Translations under genes and position numbers: made by a program
In this document: in pieces, positions 22,695 through 33,925 of the stretch
Numbering within the stretch: the first letter of the stretch is position 1
How the letters are laid out: every line of letters begins with the position of its first letter
Source: Vesta saturnalis
Lineage: Eukaryota > Arthropoda > Insecta > Coleoptera > Lampyridae
Length of the DNA stretch: 64,000 nt
Direction: 5' to 3'
Assembly (NCBI GenBank): GCA_036346205.1
Contig: JARFJB010000394.1
Coordinates: forward strand, 61,847-125,846
Notes under the pieces: generated by a model
What the model was told of the DNA's origin: nothing
The model's input: only the letters and a program-made list of their open reading frames with translations
Database searches by the model: none

Positions 22695-22965
22695 GGGCTT
22701 TAAGGAAAGCTGAATGTATGGCTAGTATACAATATAATGAAGCGATGACCTATTAGGAAAGATGATGATGTATCGTGGACCACATTAAACGAAAATCAGT
22801 TGAAGGAAATTGAATGTGAGAAACAAATAATAAATAGATATGATCCAGCAAAGGTATTACAAAATGTTAAGTATATCAAACTTCCCATAATATGTATATT
22901 TACTTAAATCGATTTTTATCTGTATATAGATGAATATTGTGGTTAATAAATTATAAGTTTTGTAA
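22695..22965 (+). repeat. embedded unit, second copy (coding-like)
   Basis: Second copy of the unit at 21,830. It reads DDDVSWTTLNENQLKEIE and runs on to LPIIC without a stop, where the first copy has an early stop. Confidence 0.5.
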
Positions 22966-23859
22966 AAAATATTTTACTTGTTAGATAACCTAATCAGTCT
23001 GAACGATGCATCGTCTTTGTTCTTGATTTCTCAAAATTTCAAATGTTATGACTAAGCCAAAACAATGAATGCCTTTGTTCTTTTATGAGAGGTGTGACCT
23101 TGAAATTTATAAGCACAGACTTTGAAGCGTCGGCTTGAACAATGCATCGTCTTTGTTCTTGATTTCTTAGAATTGAGGTGGGGGGGTAGCTAGATAACAA
23201 TCCATTTTTATGACTCGAGCAGAATAATGAATCGCCTTTGTTCTCTCGTGTGACCTTGAAAATTATAAGCATAGACTTTGAAGCGTTGGCTAGAACAATG
23301 GACCGCCTTTGTTCTTGATTTCTTAGAATAGAGATGTATTTAGATAACAATCTATCTTTAGAAATTATAACGGAACAATGGATCGTCTTTGTTTTTTCTC
23401 ATGTGGCCTTGAAAATTGTAAGCATAGACTTTGAAGCGTTGGCTAGAACAATGGGCCGCCTTTGTTCTTGATTTCTCAGAATTGAGATGTGGATAACAAT
23501 CTATTTTTATAACTCGAGCTGAACAATAGATCGTCTTTGTTCTCTCGTATGGGGGAAACGGTTGCCAAATAGCTATCTGTTTTGGGAAACGAACCCCCTG
23601 TTTTAGGAAACGGACCCCCTGTTTTAGGAAACGGCTACCTGTTTTTAGGAAACGGCTACCTGTTTTAGGAAACGGCTACCTGTTTTGGGGAACGGAACCA
23701 CTTCAGGGCTGTTTGCTAGGGGCGTGATCATAGGAAACATTGCTTGATGACCTTGAAACATGCACCTCAGGGCTTGAGACCGAGGGCAATGTGATGACTT
23801 TGAGGATGCAGATAACCTACAATTGACGTGGACAATCAATGACAAGAAGTCTAGTAACT

Positions 23860-24140
23860 TTTCTAGTGACTTTTCTAGTTACTGGCCTTGAAGAACTCGT
23901 GCAAGCCTGACCTTGAAGAGACTTAGCAGAGTTACACACCTCTCCTACCACGTGGCCTTGAAGAGACTTAGCAGGAGTACAAACCTTTCCTACCACGTGG
24001 CCTTGAAGAGACTTAGCAGGGTTACACACCTGAAGAGACTTAGTAGGGTTACCAACCACCATGTGACCTTGACTTAGCAGGGTTACAAACCCTTCCTACA
24101 ACGTGGCCTGATGTGACCTTGAAGAAGCAGGGTTACCAAC
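23860..24140. repeat. minisatellite, about 45-bp unit
   Basis: Repeats of 'CCTTGAAGAGACTTAGCAGG' plus 'GTTACAAACC.TTCCTACCACGTGG', four to six copies with variation. It joins the larger minisatellite on the left and a LINE fragment on the right. Confidence 0.9.
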
Positions 24141-24194
24141 CTAGAAATCTAGTGACTTTTTCCAAATCTGGTGACAAATCTAGTGACAAAAGTG

Positions 24195-25510
24195 GGTTAG
24201 AACCCGCCTAGCTATACTACTTATTGCTCAACCTGTATAAATCTCTAATCCTGTCTAAAATATACTACGGCTGTGCGATTTATTCATCCGCTCGCAAAAC
24301 CACGTTAAGTCCCCTCGACTCAATACACACAACCTGTTTAAGGTTATCCTTGGGAGCGTTTCAAACTAGTCCACATCCATCTGTATACTGTGAGACCGGA
24401 TTATCACCTTTAAAATATAGACTCCAGCGGAATATAATGAAGTACAGCATTAAATTACAGGCAATACCGGATCACCCCAATTACGACATTTTTTTACAAC
24501 AAAGAGTCCTATCTGTGTTTCCGAGGCAGACCCACTATAACACGTCCTCTCACTGCAAGACAAATAGAACTTTCTCAGAAATTAGACATTGATATACCTC
24601 CTGTTTATACCTTACAGTTTTGTGAGATAGCACCTTGGCAGCTGTTGTGTGCCACTTACAAATACGACCTTATGACAGTATCACCTAAAAATCAAACAAT
24701 ACAGACGCTTGACAAAATTATATTGAGTTACGTAGATAAAATGGTAATATACACTGATGCATCTAAATGCAGAAAAGGCGTTGGCACTGCAATAGTAGTC
24801 AACGAAGAAGGACACGCCTGGAAAATCCACAACTGCCGAGCTATACGCACTGTGGCAGGGATTAAGATACTCGGAGTACAGTACACAAAAAAACATCATA
24901 ATATGCTCTGATCCGCTAGTTGCCTTAAAAAATATCCAAAAGAATTACTGCTTAGAACCATTGGTCACACAGATTCTAGCAACCATCCATAACATAAGCA
25001 CTAGTGGAAAAAGTTTTATATTTGTTTGGGTACCTTCACACGAAGGAAATGAAATTGCAGGTAATATGGCTAAAGACAGCCAAAACCAGCAAAATTAGCA
25101 ATATGCCAATTAGCTGCAAAGACGCACAGCAAAGTGTCAACCGGATAATAACCAAACTATGGCAAGACGAGTGGCTAAAAACAGAGCACAAGTAAAAAAA
25201 TTTTAAACAAAAGATTCTCCCGACAAAACTTCCATCTAATCTAACCCGTAAAGAAACAGTTGTTATCACGAGAATCAGAATTGGACACACTAGATTCTCT
25301 TCAGAACACTTACTACAAGGCCTCAGAACACCAGTTTGTCTAGAATGCCGAGAAAATTAACAGTGGAACACATAATCCTCCACTGTACAAAATACGCCAG
25401 ACTAAGACGAGAACATAAAGTAAACTCAACAGTCCTATACAACACAGAGGAAGACGACTTAAGAAATGTAATTAAGTTTCTAAAACATTCTGGTATCTTT
25501 AACACGATAT
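24195..25510 (+). pseudogene. I-type LINE, 3' part of ORF2 (RT end, RNase H, tail)
   Basis: 24,224-24,592 is the region after the RT core (ILSKIYYGCAIYSSARKT). RNase H follows: the first Asp in VIYTDASKCRKGVG, the Glu in a shifted frame (AELYALWQG), the Asp in ICSDPLVAL, and VWVPSHEGNEIAG near the end. Then comes a Cys/His segment with VEHIILHCTKY. Ends KHSGIFNTI. Several frameshifts. The 5' end is truncated in the minisatellite. It closes in A-rich DNA and a short TAA-like tail (25,560-25,575), as I elements do. Confidence 0.8.
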
Positions 25511-25799
25511 GATAGAGTATAAAGATGCATACAGCTAATGATCACAGTAATCGATGCTGCAAAAAAAAATAATAATAGAAGAGTAAAGTCGTACCAGCAC
25601 CTCCACGTGGTACTCCCTGGGTAACGCTAACGCTGGTCGCAAACTGTTTGTGTGTGTTCGCCCTGGTGGCTCAACGCAATCTTGAATTAAGTAGGGGTTC
25701 TGAAGGGATCCGTTGTACCCACCGTTTTTTTTGCTACACCCTGCATAGCTGGCCGGTAGCTATAAAAGGCAACCCCTGTGAAGGGTGAAATCCATGCCA

Positions 25800-27420
25800 T
25801 GGAGAGTCCTTTAGAATCCATTTCGGGCGGTACAGGGTTTGGGTTGGACCCTGTTCGGAGCCGTCATGATGACCGGCCCAAAGACGGAGATGTTAGTGGC
25901 GACTCCCGTCGGCTTAGTGCCACCGACAAATGCTTGACCAAGGATAATGATATTGGGCGACACAGTAAACGCTGCCAGGTCCGGTGCTAGACTTGCAGTA
26001 GACGAACAGCAGCACCAACACTTCGTTTCGCAAGAAGATGTTAATCTTTTTGCGTTGAGCACAAAAATCCAAAGGACCCCGGTACGTCCTCGACAGTTGA
26101 GTCCAAGTGATGGTAATTCTGAAAAAACAAAGCTATTAGTAAAATGTCAAACGCAGATCAAATAGAAAAATTTGATGAGGAAATAAATAAAATTAACCAA
26201 GAAAAAGGAAGCAAAACAGATATGGGTAGTAACTTACAAGAAACCGCACAAGTTGAAAAAGACATAAGCGGCACATCACGACAAAAAAACGCAAGCGCAA
26301 CAGAACCAGACAAAGATCCAACATTAGTGACCGAAACACCTTGGGCAAATCAGAAGTGACGGAATAATATCATATCATAAAAATTGCGGAAGAGAACTAC
26401 AACACACTCTCCCCATTCGTCATACAAAAAAATATTTGAATGCGTAGGTGCCAATATAGAAATTAGAAAAATGGGACCTGGATTACTAAGTGTAAATGTA
26501 GAAACAGAGGAACAGCTGAAGAAATTTAAAAAACTAGAGTGCACCCAAGGTAAAAACAATCGTTATATCGCCAAACGACCGACTGAATAAGTCGATAGAT
26601 ATAATAACGTGCTCTGAGATAATCCCTTCGACCCAAGTCAAGGAGTTATAGACGCATACAAGATTACAAAAAAAGTAGGTAAATTAAAATCATTAGCACA
26701 GCCACAGTGAAGCTAACTTTTATCAAAAACCGATTACCAAACGAAATTAAAGTAGCATACCTAAACGTCAAAGTAAGACCATACATAGCACCACCAATGA
26801 AATGCTACGACTGCCAAAAGTTGGGACACCTGGAAAAGTTCTGCAAAAATCAGAAAATGTGTGAGTTTGGAAAAATATGCACGAAAAATATGAAGTTTGT
26901 CTGAATCCAGCTAAATGTATTAACTGCGAAGGACCTCACACATCAAGATCACCAGCGTGCCCTATCTACCTAAAAGAAAAAGAAATTATGAAAATAAAAG
27001 CAATAAATAATTATACCTACAAAGAAGCAAAAAACATTGTTTATAGTAAATCCTACATTACACCACAGCAAACGAACAAAAACACAATTGTCTCTAAAGA
27101 AACATCAAAACATAGCCAAGAAGAAAATAAAGGAGAAGAAAAGAAACGTAATAAACCACCAGAAGAAATTCACACGGATTCTGAATTGCAAGAGGAAAAC
27201 TCGCAACTGTGTCCACCGCAACAGACTGACAAACCCCAGTTTATGCGCAGTTTATCTAATTGGACTAAGGAGCCTAGTAAGACAGGGTCAGACTACTTTG
27301 AACAATCTGCAGCTAATCCTGACGATTCTGGCGACGACTGAGAAAGTCAAGGATATAAGCGGAAAAGAGGTTGGCAAAAAGGGGTGCCGAGAATACACCA
27401 AAGGAAGGATCACAATTTGA
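25800..27420 (+). pseudogene. I-type LINE ORF1 (gag-like)
   Basis: Several frames in succession: MESPLESIS near the start, a K/E-rich segment at 26,144-26,359, an RNA-binding-like part at 26,384-26,590, then zinc knuckles at 26,800-26,960: CYDCQKLGHLEKFC, CEFGKICTKN-like, and CINCEGPHTSRSPAC. Ends in a low-complexity K/E-rich tail (27,037-27,341). At least four frameshifts or stops. Confidence 0.8.
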
Positions 27421-27498
27421 CTACATATAAGCCAAAGAAAAAAATAAACTAATAACAGTCTGTGATAAATAATGTACAAACTATTTGTGAAATCACAT

Positions 27499-27569
<71 letters not shown>
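27499..27569. repeat. (TA)n microsatellite
   Basis: Lies in the spacer between ORF1 of the I-type LINE and the left end of the nuclease transposon. Confidence 0.95.
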
Positions 27570-27570
<1 letters not shown>

Positions 27571-27663
27571 CATGCATTGTGATTATGTTTTATTGATAAT
27601 ATACAAACAAACTATCTAACTTATATAAATAAATAAAACTTATATACATATTTGTGTTTTATT

Positions 27664-27669
27664 TATATA
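27664..27669. other. candidate target duplication, left (TATATA)
   Basis: TATATA lies just outside the left end (GTCCAA) of the 7.6-kb element. The same six bases stand outside the right end at 35,307-35,312. Because the word is palindromic and AT-rich, the exact duplication length (4-6 bp) is ambiguous. Confidence 0.65.
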
Positions 27670-28026
27670 GTCCAATCAACCGGCCAAATAATCAAAAAAT
27701 TTCTCAGTGTCCTGCCAATTACACTTTTAGGGGTACTTTGGCCTCAGGAACTCGAATTTCGGGTTGGCCAGGCGAAATTTTTCCGGGAAAGCGGTGAAAA
27801 TTGAGAAAAACTGTGAATTTTTTTGTTTTTCGGGTTTATCTCGAAAACGACGCGGAATTTCGAAAAAAGTTTCGGACAAAAGTTGTAGATCTTGAATTTC
27901 TACATCTAAATATGCTATCGCACGTGCGTTTTCGTTGAACGGAAAGGAAAATAGAACGAGTCTCCACGACGGCGCGTTACTAGGCCGATTGATTCACGAA
28001 GCGAAGCAGTTCGCCTGCGCAACTCC
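27670..28026 (+). repeat. left terminal inverted repeat of the nuclease transposon
   Basis: Matches the inverse of 34,959-35,306. Shared blocks include GCCAAATAATCAAAAA, CTCGAATTTCGGGTTGGCC, ATGCTATCGCACGTGCG and GATTCACGAAGCGAAGCAG. By eye about 90% identical with small indels. A CT microsatellite follows inside it (28,047-28,070). Confidence 0.92.
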
Positions 28027-28577
28027 ATGCTGTATTTCATTCTATTTCTCTCTCTCTCTCTCTCTTTCTTTCTCATCCTTGGTCGCTCGCTCGCTCTTGG
28101 TTTTTACTTTCTTATTGAAGCAACGTGTAGAATTATGTTGTGTATTTTTTTTTAATACTACATTTAAATAATTATCATTCCCAAATATAGATACAAATAA
28201 AACATTTAATTATGAGCACAAAATTAATAATTTTTTCAAAATGCATTTCGTAAATATTGTAAAAATCAGTAAAGTAATTACAAAAAATATTCAAATAATT
28301 AATAACCAATCACAATGACATTTATATTTTTTTCAATAACGATTGCTATTTCTTGTAAATATGTAACTATTTATTTAATTAAGTATATAATTATTAATAA
28401 TTATTGAAATCTGAAATACGTCAAGTCTAAATAATTTATTAGTGCATATTCAATATAGATAAAACTAAACAATTTAATTTTTTTGCTTTTTATAAAAAAA
28501 GCATCTAACTGTACAAATGAACTAATAACATTGATGCTAATGCTGTTTTATTAAACAAAAAATTAAGATAACATTAT

Positions 28578-28835
28578 TCAATCAACGAAATCATAAACAT
28601 CAACATCGATATCGTCGTCACTATCCATGGTAGCATTTGCGGTTTTAGCAGCATTTTCGGTGTCCTCATAAATTTCGTTATAATTTCTGAAGGCGTCATC
28701 GAATCAACTCTAGCTCTAACTATATTGTTGCAACTACCACCATTGCAGTTTTTGCAAAAATGTGAGCATTTCAATCCGTTTTTTTTTACAGCTACATCGA
28801 GATGTGCTACAGTCTCCTAGACAGCTACAAAATAC
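28578..28835 (-). pseudogene. last exon: Cys-rich segment and acidic tail
   Basis: Predicted acceptor TTTTTCAG at 28,843-28,836. The exon carries CSCLGDCSTSRCSC, then in another frame CSHFCKNCNGGSCNN. A third reading gives an acidic end with MDSDDDIDVDVYDF. The shift falls at a run of nine A. Nine or more Cys within 40 residues suggest zinc binding. Confidence 0.55.
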
Positions 28836-29625
28836 CTGAAAAATAAATTCGTTTTATTGCACAACTCAGCATAGAAGATATAGAACAATATTTTATTACG
28901 TAAATTTCTGTACTTACGGATTTAAGCAATGTATCTGGAGCAGCCAAAATTCCATCTACCAACATAATAGGAACGAGCATGAAATTACTAGATATCCACC
29001 CCCAATCTGTAGATCGTATCTTTTCATTTTTCAACCATAGCTTGATAATAAACACGTTGAGTGTGTAACTTTAAAGCTGATTCCGTTGGTGGTAAAATTG
29101 CTAAAACTGATTCTTTGTCTCCAATAATCACTGACTTTGAGTAAATATTATATCTAAGTTGGGCGATTGTCGTTTGATTGTCTAAATTTGAACTATACCG
29201 AGCTTTCACATTTTTTTCAGAAACTGGATACAATTCATTAAGTGTTTTGTTTTTTTCATAATACATAGAAACAGATTGTTTAAGAATTTCATTTTTTTTA
29301 AGCAACGTTATCACACTTCTCGGTCCTTTTTTGTACAAGGCACTTGTCGAATCGCAACCAGCAAAAGCATGAGCAAATAATATGTGTTGTTGGCAACTTT
29401 GATTATCAGATGTTGAATATAATTCTATTTTTTTTTACCAGTAGATACTTTATAGAAAAATATTTTTGATGTACTCAGAGTACGGTCAATCAGCAAAATC
29501 AATAAATCTGCATCATTATCAATAACTGCAACTACTCGTTCAGTTACCTTGTCTACTTGCAGCGCTTTTTCAATAATTTCTACGTCGGCGTCATCCCTGG
29601 CGACGGTCGTTTCTATACCATTTCT
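28830..29625 (-). pseudogene. FEN1/PIN-like nuclease domain, second half, with Cys-rich end
   Basis: Directly after the PLE insertion it reads VARDDADVEII (about 29,590), then VIDNDADLLILLIDR (29,480-29,526), then, after a shift in a run of nine A, AFAGCDSTSAL and KKGPRSVI (29,310-29,360). These parallel the EAE, EDxD, and GSDY plus helix-hairpin-helix motifs of FEN1/XPG nucleases. Downstream are TDWGW and, across a predicted 82-bp intron (28,917-28,836), a CSCLGDCSTSRCSC segment. The first half (IIDGDWLLH at 30,934; VTFDGY at 30,814) lies on the other side of the PLE. Confidence 0.7.
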
Positions 29626-29709
29626 GTATTATAAGTGTTTTGTAACTGTGGTTTACTATTAGTGGAGTTGATCGGCCTATTTCCACAGTTTATGCTTTTT
29701 GAGCGCGAC

Positions 29710-29741
29710 GTTTCGGAAGTGGACTCTGCTTCCGTCATCAG
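29710..29741 (-). ncRNA. hammerhead-ribozyme-like motif (PLE family A)
   Basis: Minus strand: CTGATGA, then stem GGAAG...CTTCC, then GAAACGTC. Both core boxes are intact here, unlike the copy at 12.5 kb. The flanking AAGC and GTCGCGC could form the other stems; not modelled. Confidence 0.5.
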
Positions 29742-29794
29742 GCTTAGTCCTGAGAAGGACTGTTTTCGCACTTGAGTCGAATTCATATTTTATA

Positions 29795-29912
29795 TATAAT
29801 TTGTTGTCCCAAGCACTTGACTACTCTTAGATTCGAACCTGGTACCTTTCACTTACTAGTCTGACACCTTTGCCACTGAGCCACGGAGTAATCCAATATA
29901 TATATTTTAGAA

Positions 29913-29990
<78 letters not shown>
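29795..29990 (-). mobile_element. tRNA-derived SINE with (TA)n tail
   Basis: Minus strand: tRNA-like start ATTACTCCGTGGCTCAGTGG (box A), then GGTTCGAATC (box B), then GAGTAGT, which almost pairs with the start. It is preceded on the plus side by (TA)n (29,915-29,988). The copy of the PLE at 12.4 kb lacks this segment at the same place, so it is an insertion. A tRNA gene is unlikely because the T and anticodon arms pair poorly. Confidence 0.65.
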
Positions 29991-29993
<3 letters not shown>

Positions 29994-30012
29994 CTTTCGT
30001 GGTTGCGCAAGT

Positions 30013-30770
30013 TTATGGCGCATGTTGCGCAGTAACTTCTTGCGCAGGTGTATTGCGCTTGAGCTCTTCGCGCATTATTGGAATCCATATGGGTTTCATT
30101 TCTACACTAGCTTGGCTTATTGGATTTTCTGCTAGTGCGATGTATGTGGCTTCTTTGAGTTTTCGACGAGTTGTGTTCTCGTCCTTTGCCACTATCTGTA
30201 TGTTATCCCATTGGATGTGGTGGTCTTCGTTCCAGACATGTTCGGCGATTCTTGATCTTTCTATTTCGCCTTTGCGGACGTTGTCCTTGTGTTCCTGTGT
30301 TCTCACTTTGAGCGGTCTACTGCTCTCTCCTATGTATGCTCTACCGCATTCGCATGGTAGGTTATGTACACAATTCTTAGAATTCTGATCTTCATTGTAT
30401 GGTTTGGTTTTGGTGAGTATTCCCCTGAGCGTTCTGGTCGATTTGAAGGCAGTGCGTATCTTGTATTTGCTGCCTATCCTTCGTATTTTGTCTGAGGTAC
30501 CTTGTATATATGGTATTATCGCTGTATATTTAGGTTCTTCTTTTTCGGTTACCCTTTCCCTGTTTAGGTTAGCTGTTAGATCGGGGTAGCCATTTTCTTT
30601 GAGTGTCCTAGCGATATTTTTTTTTCTTTGTTCAGGTCCTCTTGTTTTGAGCATATCGTTTTTGCTCTATCGTACAAGCATTTTGCCACACCTAACTTCA
30701 CGTTTTATGGTGATTGAGTTGTAGTGTAGGTACCTCCCGTGTGGGTAGGTTTCCTGTATACACTTGTATG
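30013..30770 (-). pseudogene. PLE family A linker and GIY-YIG endonuclease
   Basis: 213 codons are open (30,013-30,654). They include the linker absent from the 10-12 kb copy (with LKENGYPDL, then a segment ending IRRIGSKYKIR), NLPCECGRAYIGESSR (CCHH-type zinc knuckle and GIY-YIG), EHVWNEDH and a KLKEA helix. The upstream part (30,655-30,770) is in other frames. This copy shows what the first one lost. Confidence 0.8.
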
Positions 30771-31931
30771 TGTTTCATATTTTATGCTGCTTATGCTCTC
30801 GCTGGAATAGCCATCAAAAGTAACTTTGATATTTGATCCAAAATTGTTGGTGAGATATTTGTAGTAAATGCTGCAAAGCTGTTCATAAGTTGTACTGTGA
30901 GGCCATGATACTCTATGTAGAAGCCAATCTCCATCTATAATGTTGTATTTGTAAATTAGAGAGCGAATGGGATTTGAATACTTTAAACAATTCAGACTTT
31001 GGAGATATTCTCATGAATCCATCTGCATCAAATAAACTTAGCGGGAATAGAGCTAATTCATAACTGAAGGCCTCTCTTGCAAGTTGCTCATTTCCAGACA
31101 AAAAAAAACAGCAATTCGTTGAAATAATAAACGGGTGTCCACTGCATGATACTCGTTGTTTATTTGTATTCCTTTTCTGGCAGAAGCGAATTTTGTAACT
31201 TTTGATTTTACTGATGATAACGTTACATTCGTCATATTTTTTCCTACAATTGACTTCATACCTTCGCGTCCTTTTTCAAATGCCATGTGACAGTTGATTT
31301 GCTCGCCACCAACAATGCCAGTAAGTGCCGCCAATCCACTCCTTTCCTTAAACAAATTATGTTCTTCGAGCCAAAATATGAATTTTTTCAAATCAGCATT
31401 GTCTTTAGTCATACGACTACATATTGTGTCAACGTGCTGTTCGCTATTTGCAGTACTTAGACCAATGTACTCTTCCAAACTTTGCATTAAAAAACCCTAT
31501 TTCGGTATATCTGCGATACCCTTCTTCATTCATAATATACTGCAATTTTTCCATATCCTGTAAAAATACTTGCAGAGCTTTGGCATAAGCGAAATGGCCA
31601 TCTGCATGCAAAATCGGCAATATTTGAAACATACTATGTAGGTGTAACTTCCACTCTCCCAGTCGTTCCTTTTCACTAAATTGAATCAAAAGAAGCTCCA
31701 TCTTCAAAAACTGTATCCATAATTTTGACGTTTCGCCTTGTTTTTCCAAATTTTGCAGTTTTTCAATGAATTTGGCTGTAGTTGTTTTCATTAAAACGTT
31801 GGAATTACAGTCGCCAGCTGAAATTGTTTCTTCTTCTTGCCACCCTCCGATGAATGTATGTAGGTAACATTTTAATTCTTCAGACACGCCGTTAATTCTC
31901 TTCAAAATAATGACTCCGATCGCTGTGAATG

Positions 31932-33439
31932 TTAAATATGAGCCCTCACTGATCTAGAAAAAGCGTGCCCTGACATCAACTTCTTGACACTCTCTGCTGC
32001 GTATGCTATTGACCACAAACCTTCCAACCCACTTTCTTCCATTATGTTTCCCATCGCTCCTAAATACGATAGAAGCAAATGAAAACCACCAAGACGCACG
32101 ACTATGCGTTTAAAAACGGGATATTCTGATTGCTCTACAATAGAGCGAGCTTTCAAATATAGCGGCAAATCAAAAGTCCCAAAAATTGTATTTTGATTGC
32201 ACTCATCAGTTTTTTTTATTAAGTACAATAATGCTGAATTCAAAGTATTCAAATCTGATGGTGCGCCATTGACAAACGGTAGACATTAAATGTGTGACAT
32301 AGAGTATGTTTGTTCTTTAGATATGACTTCCATAAAACCTTTCCACAATCGCGTACCTTGTATGTCATTAGCTTTGGCCATATAAGTTGGTGATACTACT
32401 TTCTCTTCATGTTCACATAAAAAATTAGTCATATCATCAAAAACAATATTTTCTAGCTGTTTGGCGTTAGACGAAGAAAATGGAAAGATTAGAATTGTTT
32501 CTTTTTGAGCTAATTGTTGAGCGGGCGGCATCCTAGAACATCTTTTTATTTCTCTCTTCATAACTGACTGAATGATGAGGCGTGTAAATGGCAATGCCTC
32601 CTAAGTAATGAAATGTTTTATGGCCATCTAGTGTGCTGACATTGTGGTCAGTATTGTCATAAACAAACTGCACAAATGTATCTTCTATCTTCACCACCGG
32701 AGGATTTTCAATTGACGAAGCTTCATATAACTGAACGTTGTGGTAAGTTTCCGAAACTCCCAACTTTCTTAAAAGGTCAACAATTAATTTTGAACCACTT
32801 TTTCTTAATATATATGTCCCGACTGCTAATTGCAATGTCGAAACAAAAGACTTCGGGCGTTGCATTGAAATTATTGTATGGGCAATGTTATCGCGCCGAA
32901 AATTATCTTGACTTGAGAAGGTTTCCTCTTTTTTTGATAGTAGGCAAGATAAAAAAGTTTTTAATGACATGGGAATGAATGTCTGAAACTACATTTTTCA
33001 GGAAAAGCTTTCCTGGCGGATATTCATTCGTAATGTAATGCTGATTTTTCACCTCATGACTAATGATTCCTGCAGATATGTCTAATAAAACTTTTTTATC
33101 AAAATCGGAAAGAGATTCGGGATTCGCTAACCATTCTTTACTATTTTCAAAAAGAGTCGTTGTTTTATAAAAATAAAGCGGTGGGTGTCCAATATTCTTG
33201 ATAATCAGCATGTCGTCACCAAACTTCTCTTCTAATTTTTTATGTAGTAAGTAATTACTCAAATTTACATTGTGTTCACTTGATGCCATAATACTATGAA
33301 ATTGCTTAATATCAAACTTGTATTTTCCACTGGTCTCAATATAATCTACAATTTCTTGAAATACTTTATCAGGCTCATCGCTAGAGCCTGCACTTGCAGG
33401 CTTTTCTAACCGAATGGCACTTCGGCAGAGGTAGTACAT
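31932..33439 (-). pseudogene. nuclease-transposon protein, middle region
   Basis: Overlapping open frames (32,903-33,439; 32,533-32,970; 32,286-32,594; 31,932-32,252) join by one-base shifts into one protein. The Asp-rich NTDHNVSTLDG is a striking conserved-looking motif and might be a catalytic or metal site, but I cannot assign it. No signal peptide or membrane segment. 31,053-31,905 continues with the HADGHFAYAKA part. Confidence 0.65.
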
Positions 33440-33925
33440 TCTTCTTGTAATAAAAATCTCAAACGACTAGCTATTGCTTTGGCACGTGGATTATTTACTG
33501 ACTTTGCCCAATCAAAAACGGCCTGCTGAGGTTGGTTGCGGTTTATCGTATACAGTTGATGGTGTTTACGATCCAATGGCTTTTCACAATAAATGCATAG
33601 TTCAGAATAATTAAATAACTAATCTGTTTCGAAACAGTCGTCATTGGCAGTTGAAGTTTCATCTGACTCGTTCAATCTTGGTTTTTTCCTCTGCGATAGT
33701 GGCGTGTCTGATGTGGCTGTATATCCTTTTCCACATTTGTCATGAAAAACAGTGTATTGATCTTCAGTAAATTGTCCCCAGATTCTCCATTTTCGTCATT
33801 CCTTTTTTTACTCTTCTCAATAAAGGTCCGCAATCCTTTGTAATGCACCTTCCTAGTAACGTCCTCCGCACGTATCGCTACATCGCAAACTGTACACTTT
33901 TCGGCATCCATATTCTCTGAAACAG

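Larger units (their letters stand above)
21380..23815. repeat. complex minisatellite with higher-order units
   Basis: Repeated phrases of about 110-130 bp each: 'TTGTTCTTGATTTC.TAGAAT', 'GATAACAATCTATTTTTA', 'GTGACCTTGAAAATTGTAAG' and 'CATAGACTTTGAAGCG'. At three places (about 21,640-21,770, 22,510-22,640, 23,560-23,700) are runs of a 19-21 bp unit around CTGTTTTGGGAAACGGACC. Two copies of a 280-bp block without these phrases are embedded. No overall reading frame. Confidence 0.85.
29624..30770 (-). mobile_element. Penelope-like element family A, 5'-truncated copy
   Basis: The 3' end (CTGTATTATAAG read on plus) matches the end of the copy at 10.16-12.61 kb. The 5' end is cut within the segment coding YRKPTHTGRYLHY, so the RT core is absent. 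It contains the linker, the GIY-YIG domain, a SINE and a hammerhead-like motif. It lies between codons of the host transposon's nuclease domain. No clear target duplication. Confidence 0.85.
28578..33911 (-). pseudogene. nuclease-transposon main protein (whole coding span)
   Basis: Starts at MDAEKCTVCD (33,911), 14 bases after a predicted 3' splice site, and ends at TGA 28,578-28,580. Without the PLE the coding length is about 4.1 kb, or 1,400 codons. Parts in order: Cys/His motifs (CTVCD; then HDKCGKG in another frame; CIYCEK; YLCRSAIR); an alpha-rich segment with KFGDDMLII; a segment with FVQFVYDNTDHNVSTLDG and KTFHYLGGI; one with GTFDLPLYLKA and VVRLGGFHLLLSYLG; one with HADGHFAYAKAL; then FPLSLFD, the nuclease motifs, and a Cys-rich end. 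At least six frameshifts were noted, so it is dead. The function of most segments is unknown to me. Confidence 0.75.

Noticed and set aside
21640..23700. CRISPR-like array in the minisatellite
   Set aside because: Repeats are contiguous and variable without unique spacers of constant size, and the genome is eukaryotic.
29810..29900. Functional tRNA-Thr gene
   Set aside because: Boxes A and B are present, but the anticodon and T arms pair poorly and a TA tail is attached; a SINE explains it better.
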